The notes: a model not told the origin generated them from the letters alone. 64,000 bases of DNA from Rhizomys pruinosus (GCA_009823505.1 VZQC01001608.1:623332-687331), one strand, 5' to 3'; positions 31,816 through 43,290 are shown, numbered from the stretch's first letter. Program-made: numbers and translations.

Positions 31816-32593
31816 ATTGTATGAAATGCACAAAAATTCAATGAAAATTACAAAAAATCCTGTAGAGCATAAATCAGCTGCATCTGGCTTGAGGTTCATT
31901 TTTCTTTGCTTCTTTACAGGGGCAAAATACCAATACTTTGCAGATACATTGTTTTCAGTCTCAGTAATGGCAATAGTTACCTTTTATGATAACAAGTACT
32001 ATCCTTAATGTTTAAATAATCATATCAACACCCACGGGGCATTAATTTATTTGAGGTCATTTAATTATACTTTTGTAAGCATCAAATTGCAATGAAATCC
32101 TTATTCTTAAATCTCAAATTGTTTCTAGTGCCCCAATTAGGTTTTTACATTGTTTTTCTTTTATATTCCTGAATTGTTCAGCTGGCCTTTGTGGCCAAAC
32201 ATTTAATTAAAGTGCCTAGAGGGGACAATTTTCATGATTTTTTATTGAGCTTTGAACATAGCTCTTCAACAAATCTTCACTTGCAAATTAGCTTCTATGT
32301 ACAGACTTGATACTGGACATAGGCAGGTTTAAATACTCCCTAAGAGTAACCTTTTTGTCTCACCTCCAAAGTCTTCAAGCATTCAATGTCAATATATTTG
32401 AAAATTAAAATATTATTTCTTCTCTTAATGGCATAGTTTTCATTTTGCTTTTTGTAGAAGACAAGTCCTCAGCCATGTTGGAATTATGAATTTAGTTAAC
32501 AATATTAATAATAAGTATTATTTATTTATTAAATGCTAGTTTTTCAATACTCTGCACAGAACTTGATAGATATTATCTTGGTTAAGTCTCATT
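31816..32593. other. Unique AT-rich sequence, no gene seen
   Basis: No supported feature. Confidence 0.5.
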
Positions 32594-32949
32594 AAGAATT
32601 TAAGCTGGACACTCATTTGATCAACTTGATTGAAGATACAAACCCCCCCTTTCAGGATGGTGGGACCCATGAGCTGTGTGGGTTTGGGCACAACTGCTTG
32701 CAAATTGATTTTACATGAAGGATGCTTGTACTCACAAATTATCACCTACTGTTAAAAAAAAATGAAAACAAAACAAAACAAAAAAGCAGAGAAAGATGCA
32801 GAAAACTTATGGCAGAATGCACGATCTGCGATGGGTAGGGGTGGGGTGGGGGGGAAGGGAAGGGGATATATGCCTGAACTGAATTGGAAAATGATGTATG
32901 AAATACACAAAGCATCAATAAAAATAAATTAAAAAAAAAGAATTTAAGC
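32594..32949 (+). mobile_element. 5'-truncated LINE-1, plus strand, 12-bp target-site duplication
   Basis: About 332 bp of L1 3' UTR: GGACACTCATTTGATCAACT, TTACATGAAGGATGCTTGTA, AGCAGAGAAAGATGCAGAAA, the G-rich tract at 32833-32865, ACTGAATTGGAAAATGATG and AATAAAAATAAATT plus A tail. AAGAATTTAAGC at 32594-32605 and 32938-32949 is the target-site duplication. It matches the copies at 21, 25 and 50.7 kb and looks young. Confidence 0.93.
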
Positions 32950-33204
32950 AAAGTCCTTCCTTTTGCTTTGAAAGACACAGGGCTTAGGTAATCAAGTGAC
33001 TTGTTTACCACATGCCTACCTATTATAAGGAGAGTCATGGTTTCTGCTCAATCTAACCTGATCTCACATTTTAAAACTTCATAATATAACCCTGTTCAAG
33101 AAACACCTGTGATTTATTTACTGGTTCTGTCTTTTGTCATGTAGGTTTGAATGGAATGTGGAATGTTAAACATATATTCATACAAATTCAGTGTTGTATC
33201 TTGA

Positions 33205-33272
33205 TTTTTCTTGGATTTATTTATATTTTATGTGTATGAGTGCTTTGCCTGCATATATATATGTATATATAT

Positions 33273-33305
<33 letters not shown>

Positions 33306-33472
33306 TTGTGTACCCATGTGTGCAAAGTCCCCAAAGGCCAGAGAGGGTGTCAGATCCCTTGGAACTAGATTTTTGGAGGGCTGTTAGCCACTATGAGGAT
33401 CCTGGGAATTGAATCTGGGTCCTCTGCAAGAGCGGTCAGTTCTTTTAACTGCTGAACTGTCACTCCGTGTTG
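33205..33472 (-). repeat. B2 SINE with (TG)n, minus strand
   Basis: Complement of a B2: T-rich tail, ATGAGTGCTTTGCCTGCAT, a (TA)/(TG) tract at about 33253-33300, GGGTGTCAGATCCCTTGG, GAATTGAATCTGGGTCCTC, TTTTAACTGCTGAACTGTCA. The microsatellite sits inside the former tail region. Confidence 0.8.
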
Positions 33473-35029
33473 ATTTCATTTTTAAAAGCACAGAATTCAT
33501 TTGGTATTTAGGTATTGACATGATGAAAATCAGATGCGATAAAATTCAACGACCATAATTTTCAATTTTCTTCAAGGTTTAGTTTTTTCTCTAAAATAAA
33601 GGTTTTTTTTCCCACTTTTTCCTCTGAGCCTGCAAATGATTGAAACAGAAAATTATGTTCATTTTTCTTTATTATAATTTTTCTCAATTTTTTAAGCAAA
33701 AAAACTGTCTCTAAGGACATAAATTCAGTTTGCTTGTAGCCATAAGACATCTTGAGGAAAGATAAAGTAAAAATATTATTTTAACATAGCACACTTAAAA
33801 TTTGCTGGTCATCTTTACTGAAGTGGGTTTGTATTTCCTTTTTCTGTAATAATTGCATCACCTATAATACTCAGAGCATGCAGATGGAAAGTGAAAGTTT
33901 TTACTAATTTTCTTTGTATTGATTGCTGGTTTGACTGAACTGACCTTTCCTTTAAGTCTGAATTGATTGACCAATTGAGTCAACATGCATAAATTGGTTG
34001 TGCATATACACAGAGACTTTGTTTATTGAATTTAAGATATTCTGAGTAACATAATTTCCCTCTGCCTCTCTTCAGCTCCAGGAAACACTCCACTGTATGA
34101 TTGCATTTAATAATGTGTCAAAAAGCAAATGGAAACAGAGCACAGGCAGAGTAGCAATGGATCCTGCAGTTGTTTAACATCTAGTGAAACAATCTTTACA
34201 AATCATTTCAGGTTCTCATGTATTTGGGATGTCATACTTGTTTGCTATATTAAAGATGGTATCTAAACTTTGACTTCTATAAAGTTATCAGAAAAGCAAA
34301 GTCGTTGACAAAATGATAACCATCTATTATAACTGTACAATTTCCAGCATTTAGAAACAACGAAGTGCATCCTGGAACAATCAGATATGTTTGAATGACC
34401 AAAGGATATTGCTTTCTATCTCTGGTGTCTACAAGTCAAATTTTTATTGTTGTACAGGGTAACATTATGCAGAAAAGAATCAAATAACATGTAAAAGAAT
34501 CAAGATAGATGGTAAGATCTTGGTACAGGATTTTTCTAGGAATAATTGCTTTCCCATTCACTTAAAATATCTAATTTCCTTTATTTTGTCCTAGTTTTAT
34601 CATTTGGGCATCAGAAGCAGGCCTGAAACCTAGAAATTCATAATCAGAAGGATATGAGAGTCAAGCCCTCTGTCTTCTGGAGGAGCCTGCCTCTCAGTGC
34701 CAAATTCACTACTGTTTTTTTTATGAATTTAGCCTGGTGTTATGAACTGTAGTGCCAATGAAAATCAATAAAAACAATTTCCTTCTACATTCATGATCCT
34801 CACAGTCTTTCTTCGTATTCTTTCGGGGCCATTTGTCAAAATGCCACAGGGTCATACAAAATGTAATTTTGTGGTAGTATGTGTATATCCCATGATATCT
34901 GATTTTTTGGTGCTCTTTGATTGGTACGAAGTGTAACTTTTGAGGGATTGAAGCACAACTTAAAAAATTATTTGTGCTAGTGCTGTTTTGAAAACATTGA
35001 TGAGTATGTTTGTTGTGGCTTTAACATAG
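33473..35029. other. Repeat-poor unique sequence, possible conserved non-coding DNA
   Basis: No SINE or LINE for 1.5 kb, part of a block that reaches 37.6 kb. No exon recognised. The interest is only the unusual absence of repeats compared with the flanks. Confidence 0.4.
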
Positions 35030-35495
35030 ACTTTGAGGCTGCACCAGTGAATCTTATACAAAGTACTACATGCAGTCTATCCGTAGAGAGGGAAGGATGA
35101 AGATATGCAGCCTGGCATGGATGGGAGAAGTGGACCCCAGGAAAGCACATTTGAGGTGGCTTGGCTTTAAGAGGGGGGCCTAGAAGAACATAAGAATGTG
35201 TGGTTTATACTCGGGTCACACAGGAGAAAATGAGTTCTGATGAGAAGGAGTCAAAGTACATGGGTGGCCTGTGAAACCAGGCCACCCATGTACTTGACCA
35301 TATCTGTGGGTCCTTGTCTCAATTTACAGTTTTCCATCATATTGTAATGTGGACAGGATTGGTTGCTAGAGGTCAGTGTCATCTGTTTATACGTCCAGCT
35401 TCCAAAGCTATAAGCTAAACTACCCTATGCTTTTCACAATCTACTCAGACTCAGATAATTATTGCAGCCACAGAAAATGGACCAATGCATTTGCA
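35030..35495 (+). mobile_element. Degraded MaLR-like LTR, plus strand (tentative)
   Basis: The 3' end reads AGCTATAAGCTAAACTACCC, then CAGACTCAGATAATTATTGC and AGCCACAGAAAATGGACCAA. This follows the layout of old MaLR LTR ends (polyadenylation region, a TCTCAGGTATTT-like block, an AGCA...AAATGGACTAAT end). The 5' part cannot be matched. The hairpin at 35254-35295 lies within. Confidence 0.4.
35254..35295. other. Perfect inverted repeat / hairpin, 18-bp arms
   Basis: Left arm AAGTACATGGGTGGCCTG (35254-35271), six-base spacer TGAAAC, right arm CAGGCCACCCATGTACTT (35278-35295). With one bulged A the pairing extends outward through GTCAA/TTGAC. Either transcript strand would fold into a strong stem. 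What it does is unknown. Confidence 0.9.
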
Positions 35496-37604
35496 CAATG
35501 AGTGATACATTTCTGCTGAATTAATCTTAATGGATGTCTGACTTTTAAAAGGAATGAATTTTAAAAGTTTCAAATGGACAGACCTTATCAAGTGCACAAA
35601 TTTTAAATGTAAGTACAAGTACAGATATCTCTTGAGAGATACTAATGTTCATTCACTAATTCTTTCATATGTTCTTTTAACACATGCAGAAGTGTGTCCC
35701 ATATAGGTTTTCTTATGGTAGGGAAAAGGAATGTGTCTCTTTCCCTTCAAAACTGTATTTAGATGTTGAGAAGGCAATAAATGGACAGTATATTACTTTT
35801 TAACACACCATAACTTTTTTTCAAATGCCAACCATTCCCCTTCTGAAATTTATTTAACTCTTAGGAAATGGTTCCCACAAATTATTGAAGAAACCTTTAG
35901 CAAGGATTCCACGTGCTAGTACCCATGCTGTATCTAATCTAGCACCAACTACATAATAGTAGGAACCAATATGTGATAATAGTTAATGATATCATTTTTT
36001 CCTTCCAAAAATTGTATGTACATTCTCTTCTTCAAATTTACACTTGAGAAAACTGATTCTCAGGTCAGGTAATATGTCAGGAAAAAGAGAATAGGATGCC
36101 CAAGTGGCTATTGAATGTTACAATTATAATATTCAGAACAAGGTATAATTGATTCTAAAGACTGATCTTAATCTAAATAACTATATCTCACATTTGAGGT
36201 TAGTTAGGACTTCATCATACATTTTGGGGTGAAATTTTGTGCACTCAGCTCAGACAAATACATGTTTTATTCTTTTGCAAAATTGTAACTTTAGTTTATA
36301 TTGTATTCCATTACGTTTTCTGCCTACAATATTATGAAGAATTACATTGTCATTAATTAAGTTTAATTTTGACTAAAGCCATCAAGCTGACTTTGATTCT
36401 CTTTATGATGGCTGAAGATTTTAATTTAGAAATTCTCTTGTTGGGTATGGGGTACTGTATTGGTATCACCACAATGGTGTTTTGGTGAGGAACTCAGACA
36501 CCTTTCTGGAGGATCCTAAAAAAACCCTGCAATGTTATTGTTTAGCTCTGGTAATACAAGAAATTTGAAATGCTCTCATTCTTTTGCCTGCATACTGGCA
36601 ATAAATATATGACTGGGGTGGCAGCTTCTGTCTAGTGTACTTAGCTGTGAGTCGTCCTAACATCCTGGAGAGCAATCCTTTGGTGATAGGGAATGAGCGG
36701 CACTTTAATAGCAGTGCTTAGTGGTAAGACTGTCTAAGAGGGAGAAGAGAGATTTTAAATTAAATGGACTTTACTGAAAATTGTCTTCACTTTGCAGTTT
36801 GGAGTCAGAGTTACAATTTTCGACTTTCTTTTCCATCACTTACCTGTTGCTAAGAGATCACATTCAAGGTAAAGTTAATGCTTCTCCAATTACAAGGCAT
36901 GTAGTCAGCCATGGAAAAGAAAATGTAGCATGTAGGGCATAAGACCATAGGTAAGAACCTTAAAAACAAGTGACATTATAGAGAAGATTGTGCACATATA
37001 GACATTTAACAAGTGATTGTTAGATACATCAGCATGAACTGAGTTTAAGTCTTGAGTCTGATGCTGTGTGTGACTATAAGCAGTTCAGGCTATCTTCTGT
37101 GATTTTATTTTATAGCTTTTTAACTTAAGAATCTGAAAAATGTACTACTTAGATCGAATTGGCAAGCATTATTATCTATAACTGTATTATGTTATTAACA
37201 GGAATTTCCTATGTCTCTGGAGTCTATACAAGGAGGAAATTTTATTTTATGTCAGGCTACATTTAATTGTGCAATACAAATTCCCTGCTAAAAATTACAT
37301 TCCATTAACAATAAAGGCGAAATGTCAAGGTGCATGCACTGGTGCATTAAATCTTAGATTTCATTAGTAGTGCAGAACTTTTCCTATAAGAATTTTTGAA
37401 GACCAGAATCACATGCGAGTATTTCTTCTATACTCAAAAGAATCATACTTACCAATGGCCACTTTGTCCCTCTCTGCTCATTCAATGCTTGACTTTAAGC
37501 TGTTTATATGCAACAAGGGACCTAGGACTTTAAGATGTTACCTAATATGATAGGACTTTTATAAGGTTATACTAGTGACATAATAAAATAAGTCTTCTCA
37601 TTGA
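35496..37604. other. Repeat-poor unique sequence, no gene seen
   Basis: About 2.1 kb without a recognisable repeat or exon. Confidence 0.5.
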
Positions 37605-37765
37605 CCATATTTTTTTGGTCTTTTGAGATAGGATCTCCCTGAAGTCACAGCTGGCCTGGATGTCACTATGTAGACCAGGCTGGCCTTGAGCTCATACAGA
37701 TCCACCTGTCTCTGCCTCCTGAGCAGTGGGATTAAAGCCCATAGGCCATCTCGCCCAGCCTAATG
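37605..37765 (-). repeat. Full-length B1 SINE, minus strand
   Basis: TTTTGGTCTTTTGAGATAGG, CACAGCTGGCCTGGATGTC, AGACCAGGCTGGCCTTGAGC, CACCTGTCTCTGCCTCCTGA, GGGATTAAAGCCCATAGG: complete B1 complement. Confidence 0.9.
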
Positions 37766-38205
37766 TATACATACATGTATATATTAAAGCATTGGATTTT
37801 CTAAGATATTAAAAAGTATTCAGAAAAAAATAATAACCTTTTGCCTTTAGGTTTTTTTTTTTAAATAAAGGTATATAAACAACATGAAAACTCAAGTAGA
37901 ATATCAGTTCAGTCGGAATTATTCACCACTCTCAGTAGCAAGAGTCACCTTCTCACTGTAAGTGTCTTAGACAACACGTTACATGACCTTTATCAATTAC
38001 TTCTGTGCACTGCCACTCCTTAAATTCATGATTTTGCTTTTTCAAGGTACTTTGACATGGTGTTTTATTTTAAGTGGGTTTTAATAAATATGCTTTGTTC
38101 TGGTGAATGATATAATACTTAATAGATGAACAATGGTTTATCATAGGTATGGTACCATCAATTCTATTAAATATATTTCATATGGGAACATGTTCAATGT
38201 GTGTA
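37766..38205. other. Unique sequence
   Basis: T-run at about 37851-37862. No gene seen. Confidence 0.5.
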
Positions 38206-38288
38206 ATGACCATATATTATATATAATATATTGTACATATATATATATATGTATATTATATATATTTGGTTTAAATTATAAATAATAT

Positions 38289-38340
<52 letters not shown>
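38206..38340. repeat. (TA)n then (GA)n compound microsatellite
   Basis: Interrupted TA tracts at 38211-38305, then a pure GA tract at 38306-38340. Confidence 0.95.
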
Positions 38341-38343
<3 letters not shown>

Positions 38344-38861
38344 AACAATCATTTCCAAACCACTTTTTCCTATAAATATATGGATTTTATCTGGTGTTCT
38401 GAAGATAAGTATATAAACTTGTTTGCAGTCTTATGCATAAAGCTTAGAGGAGATCCATGCTCTTCCAACGTGCTGTGCATCAGTTTCAAGGAAAAAAGGA
38501 CATTGTAAAAGTACCTTGGAGCACTCCATCATAGAACAGTGTGAATTTAAGGTCACTGCTTTTCCCCCTAAGTTTTAAATTTCTTTGCCAATTCAAATGT
38601 TTTGGATCCGCAATAATGGTTAGGAACTCCAGTTCCAATGATTTCTAAGGCAGATTTCAGTTCAATATAGACATGACTTTCAGAAGCAATATAATTTCCT
38701 AGAATCAGAAGTACAGTTATTTTTAGCCAGGTTCATGCTGTTTACCAGCTTAGGAAACAAGATGTCAACTCTTTGGACTTGGTGGATTTTATTATTTTTT
38801 TTTTGATAAGTTACAATATTAATTTTGTTTCCAAAATCCTTCATAGATTATAATACTTTGC
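38341..38861. other. Unique sequence, no gene seen
   Basis: Nothing recognised. Confidence 0.5.
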
Positions 38862-39110
38862 AGGTTTTCAGTATTTTTTTTTTAATTTAATATGTATGAG
38901 GGTACTGTCTGCATGTAGGTAGGTAGGTAGGTGCACCCATCTTGTGCAATGGTGTGGAGGTCAGAAGAGGGTGTCATATTCCCCTGGAACTGGAATTAAA
39001 GACGGTTCTTAGCCACCATGTGGGTGCTGGGAATTGAACCCGGGTCCTCTGCAAGAGCAGTCTATGCTCTTAACTGCTAAGCCATCTCTCCAGCCCCAGT
39101 TCTCAGTAAA
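38862..39110 (-). repeat. B2 SINE, minus strand, with (GGTA)n in its tail
   Basis: Complement of a B2: TACTGTCTGCATGTAGGTAG, a short GTAG repeat, GGAGGTCAGAAGAGGGTGTC, CCCCTGGAACTGGAATTAAAG, GAACCCGGGTCCTCTGC, head TAAGCCATCTCTCCAGCCC. Imperfect repeats GTTTTCAGTA and GTTCTCAGTA flank it. Confidence 0.9.
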
Positions 39111-39750
39111 TATTACCTGGAGAAACAGAGGGAGAAGAATGAGAATCTCAAAAAAGGACTAGGAAAAATATAGAAAACAAGTGAAGAGTGAAATGTGCTC
39201 AGACCTTTCATGAAATTACCAGCTTAGTTCATTCATTCATGAGTTTATATCATCAATTCTTAACAAAAATTCAAATGATAAATCAGATCTCTGGGGAATC
39301 TCGATAGTCACTAGATTAAATAACTATTGGCAACCAAAAGATATATCTTTGTTAAAGATAAGAGATACACAGAGTAAAACAATGGAAATGTCATAAAAAC
39401 CAATCTAGAAGACAGAGTGATTTAAGTTTCAAGATTACACCAACAACACACAGTACTTCTCTGCAGAGGATGTCAACTCCCTAATGACATTGAAAAATCA
39501 GAAGAGTAGCACAATAGTATAACCCCTATAGGGAGGGTGATGTGGAAACACTATGAGATGAAGACCAGTTGGGCTTTGTATAGCAAGATCGTGTCTCAGA
39601 AAAATGACACATTTTTACAATAGAGTTTAATATATATAACCCTTTTGTATGAGAACTTATAGTTAAATTTAGTGACATTCACTTATACATAAACAAAGGA
39701 GAAAAACTATTTCAAAGATTCTAGCTGTCTTACCAGAAATCTAGATTTGT
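39111..39750. other. Unique sequence, no gene seen
   Basis: A GAAGACCAGTTGGGCTTTG block near 39560-39600 followed by a CGTGTCTCAG-type end may be a worn SINE. Nothing else. Confidence 0.45.
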
Positions 39751-39933
39751 AAAAATGTATTTTCTTAAATTGCCGGGCGTGGTGGCGCACGCCTTTGATC
39801 CTAGCACTCGGCAGGCAGAGGCAGGTGGATCTTTGTGAGTTCAAGGCCAACCTGGTCTACAGGGTGAGTTCCAGGACAGCTGGGGCTACAAGGAGACCCT
39901 GTCTCGAAAAGACCAAAAAAAATGTATTTTCTT
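39751..39933 (+). repeat. Young B1 SINE, 16-bp target-site duplication
   Basis: Full-length B1 with intact CpGs at the head (GCCGGGCGTGGTGGCGCACG), the Pol III B-box region GTGAGTTCAAGGCC, and CCTGTCTCGAAAAGACC. AAAAATGTATTTTCTT at 39751-39766 and 39918-39933. It looks the youngest B1 in the window. Confidence 0.95.
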
Positions 39934-40812
39934 TTATTTTTAAAACTGTAAAACTTATCATTTTTATCCTCATTCTTTCTGTTGATTTTACTAATTCAAA
40001 GAGAGGATGATACTTGGGGGATAAAACTCCCAAAGCTGGGGTCAACGGACACTGGTGGTTCCTTCACACCTTCCTCAAATTTTGTGAACTTAAGCTTACT
40101 CTCAAAAGTAAAATGTTTAATATGAAGAAGGAAGAAAATAGAAGAAAATGTACAACATTCAAGCAATAAATTATTGCTCTGCAAACACAGTAAGGCTTGC
40201 AAATGGAAGACAAATAGAACTTGGAGGAACTGTGTTTGGTTTGCAGTATCTACACCCAGTACAAAGCAGATTTTTGCACAAAGAATTCAATAGTATGATA
40301 CTGCTCTTGTGAAGTACATTATTCGGCTGTAAATGGTTCTGGCCCAATTTTTCAGTAGGATTCAATTCTGTTTAATAACTCAGCAGGTCACACCTCAAAG
40401 GCAGTAGTGACCAGTTTGCTGTCCCCTCATAACTGTTGAGAACTTTCAGGGGAGCAGGAGGTCTCCCTAGCCTGCCTGCTGGGATCCTTCAGCTGCATTT
40501 GAGTTATAAGAAAGGAGGTGGTGTCCAGTGAACTCCACCTGACATTGCTCCTTATCACTGTTTGCTTAGCTTCTGAATATTGCTCCAGGGCTAGTGTATA
40601 AATAGGATGAACAGCGCCCAGAGCCGCCTCCGTGACTCATATAAGACATAATTACACTGGCCATGTGTCTATTTCCAGAACAGATTTAAGGCCTATAATT
40701 CAGCGTAGCATTTGTTTTAAAATATGATTCCAGATACTCTCCTGACTATCCCAGAAATGATGGGGTGTCAAGGATGAGCTCTTTGTCAAATACATAGAGC
40801 TTCTCAATACAC

Positions 40813-40813
<1 letters not shown>
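39934..40813. other. Unique sequence with a GC-richer promoter-like patch
   Basis: 40380-40690 is GC-richer than its surroundings and contains a TATA-type box and an AP-1 motif (separate entry). No coding frame with family character. Confidence 0.45.
40597..40639 (+). promoter_or_regulatory. TATA box-like and AP-1 motif cluster
   Basis: TATAAATAG at 40597-40605 fits the canonical TATA box. The AP-1 consensus TGACTCA lies at 40633-40639, with a locally CpG-containing CGCCCAGAGCCGCCTCCG stretch between. Start-site activity is inferred only. Confidence 0.3.

Positions 40814-40845
<32 letters not shown>
40814..40845 (+). repeat. (TG)n microsatellite
   Basis: Sixteen or so TG units. Confidence 0.95.
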
Positions 40846-40847
<2 letters not shown>

Positions 40848-41201
40848 ATGAGTGGGCTTATTGACGTAGCTGTGTTTTTGCAAAATGCTAAATTGGTAGA
40901 CATTATAAATACTACTGTTTCCTTCTCAGTGTCTTTATTTTTAGGGATAAACATGGGTTTTAGAAAAGGGAGTTGTCTGCCATCATAAAGAGGACCCAGG
41001 CCAATTTAACAGACAAAGCTCTTCCAACTTTCAGAAACACTAATCATGAAGGAACTTGCTTTACCCTCTCCCATCAGAGAGCAAACACTGAGTTCATTCA
41101 CTTAGTTGCGAAAAGCAAACACAATTAGTCACCTCATGCTCCAAGTTTCTTTGTGAAAAATTATTTCCTTCTCATGGAATTCAGAGATTTTTGTGATAAT
41201 T
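40846..41201. other. Unique sequence
   Basis: No feature recognised. Confidence 0.5.
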
Positions 41202-41385
41202 TGAGGTATACCTTTTTTTTTTTTTTTTTTTTTGGGCTTTCGAAACAGAGTCTCCCTGTAGCCCCAGCTGTCCTGGAACTCACTCTGTAAACCAGGCTGT
41301 TCTTGAACTCACAAAGATCCACCTGCCTCTGCCTCCCAAGTGCTAGGATTAAAGGAGTGTGCCACCACACCTGGCTGAGGTATAC
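41202..41385 (-). repeat. Full-length B1 SINE, minus strand, 10-bp target-site duplication
   Basis: T-run, GGGCTTTCGAAACAGAGTC, CCCTGTAGCCCCAGCTGTC, AGATCCACCTGCCTCTGCC, CCACCACACCTGGC. TGAGGTATAC at 41202-41211 and 41376-41385. Confidence 0.93.
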
Positions 41386-41575
41386 TTTTTATGAATAGAA
41401 TTTAGCAGCAAAATAGAAGTAGAAAACAAATATAAATGACCTTATGTATTATGAGAAAATCTTTTAAAGAAAGCAAAAACAATATAATAATAGGTTTCCT
41501 TCAAAATGTTACTTGATGACCTGGAGTTTCTTGTAAAACCTTCAGTTTTAACTTAATAGTTGTGGAACAGATGAT

Positions 41576-41988
41576 ACTGTGCTGGATAGCTTTAGTGTCA
41601 ACTTGACACACCTGGGTTGAGGGAGCCTCAATTAGGGAATTGGCTCCATTGGACTGGCCTGTGGCCACATCTGTGGAGAACTGTCTTGATTGTCAAGCAA
41701 TGTGGGAGGGCCCAGCACACAATGAGTGGAGCCACACTGTGCAGGTTTTTGTGTACATTATAAGAAGGCAGGCTGGGCATGAGCCAGGGGAGCAAGCCAG
41801 TAAACAGCATTCCTCCATGGCCTGTGCTTCAGCTCCTGCCTCCAGGTTCCTGCCCTGAGTTCCTACCTTGGGCTCCCTAAGTGATGAACTGTGACCCGGG
41901 AGATGTAAGCTGAATATACCCTTTCCTCCCCAAGTTGGTGTCGGTCAGAGTGTTTTGTCACAGCAATGGAAGACAAACTAGAACAGAT
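41576..41988 (+). mobile_element. Rodent dispersed repeat (hAT-like non-autonomous element, tentative)
   Basis: About 410 bp beginning TGTGCTGGATAGCTTTAGTG, with GTCAACTTGACACACCTGGG, GTGGGAGGGCCCAGCACAC, TATAAGAAGGCAGGCTGGGC, CAGCTCCTGCCTCCAGGTTC, TGATGAACTGTGACCCGGG, TACCCTTTCCTCCCCAAG, and ending GCAATGGAAGACAAACTAG. I recall this as a common rodent repeat of the URR1/RChARR1 kind. The ends CTGTGCT and (complement) CTGTTCT hint at short terminal inverted repeats. A fragment of the same element lies at 59.59 kb. Confidence 0.6.
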
Positions 41989-42610
41989 ACTAAATGTTTG
42001 ATGCAATTATGCATAAATTTGTTGATGCTGAAGCTTTTGTGTGAATGAAAAATAAAGACATTTTTCTTGTTAGATCATCTATCCATGGCATTATTTTCCA
42101 AGTGTTTTTGTTATATTTATATTTAAGTTTATTTTAATTATTCTGTATGAGCTACTTTTAGAATCTATTTCCAACACAGACAACATTAAATACTTTTCTA
42201 ATATAAATAATATTAATTTGTCAATATATAATATAAATCAGTATCAGAATTATCTACTTAATTTGGTGGTTCTACCAATAGATAAGCACTGCACTGAATT
42301 TATGATAATTGTACCTCTTCAAAACTAAAATAATGTGCGAAATCTGTTACTGGCCCCATAATTTGATTTCATTACTTAGACTAAGATAACGGCATTTTTA
42401 TTCACTCTAAACATGACTGAACTGTTCCCATTGGGTACAAATGTGGAAAGGTCATTCTGCATACAGTATGTCTCCCTTTCCAGTGGAAGAATAAATAATA
42501 TCAAGTCACATCTAGAAAATATCTGAAATATGCTTATGTGTAACATGTCCTATCAGAGTTTCAACCATGATTGCTCTCAAAGTAGGATTTGACTGACTAA
42601 TATACTCACC
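41989..42610. other. AT-rich unique sequence
   Basis: Nothing recognised. Confidence 0.5.
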
Positions 42611-43130
42611 CAACAGTGTAGTTCAGACTTTTTTTTTGTCACTCAAGGAGCATTTACTTCAGGAATTGCCAGGGCTTACTACCTGTTGGCATGTGGTACA
42701 GCTGTAGCACCAAGATGGCAACTGAGGCCCACCCCTTTATAGCCATGGGGCGGAACCTCAGGTACAGAGGAAGGGGTCAGAAGATTGACAGCCTCTGGAG
42801 GAAGCGGACATCTGTGTGTCCCTTGCAATTCTGGGAAACCCAGATCTAATATTCCAGCCTTTTGATTATGATAAGGGAATGGGATGCTGTTCTCTCTTCC
42901 GTATCTACTTCAGAGCTGAGGGGAGACAAAGCCTCAGGGGAATGGGTGTCAGGGTTAGAATCTGATCTCTCATCTTGGCTGCTCTGGATGCCTGGTATTT
43001 TTGGTCCAGATCAATAGTGGCCAGTAGTTAGTGGACATTTTGTCTGCAACTGAAAAGACATGCTGGTTGAGTTTTACATGAGTATACCAGTGCAGGGAGT
43101 TCACAGTACCAACAGGGGGGCTACTGGGTC
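42611..43130. mobile_element. Unclassified GC-richer block, possibly LTR-derived
   Basis: Sharply GC-richer than either flank, with GGGGCGGAACCTCAGG, GGAAGGGGTCAGAAGATTG, TCTGGGAAACCCAGATC and GAGGGGAGACAAAGCCTC. The texture is that of an old LTR or ERV non-coding segment, but I cannot name it and see no termini. A CTCF-like CCAACAGGGGGG stretch lies at 43109-43120. Confidence 0.3.
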
Positions 43131-43137
43131 CATTAGC

Positions 43138-43290
43138 TTTTTTTTTTTTTGGATTTTTGAGACAAGATCTCCCTTTATCCCTGGGTGGCCTAGAGCTTGC
43201 TCTGTAGACCAGGCTGGCCTTGAACTCACAGAGATCCGACTGCCTCTGCTAGGGTTAAAGGTGTGCACCACCAGGCCAAGCTCAGGCATT
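43138..43290 (-). repeat. B1 SINE, minus strand
   Basis: T-run, TTTTTGAGACAAGATCTCCC, AGACCAGGCTGGCCTTGAAC, AGATCCGACTGCCTCTG, GGTGTGCACCACCAGGC. The AGTGCT part of the head is deleted. Confidence 0.88.
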
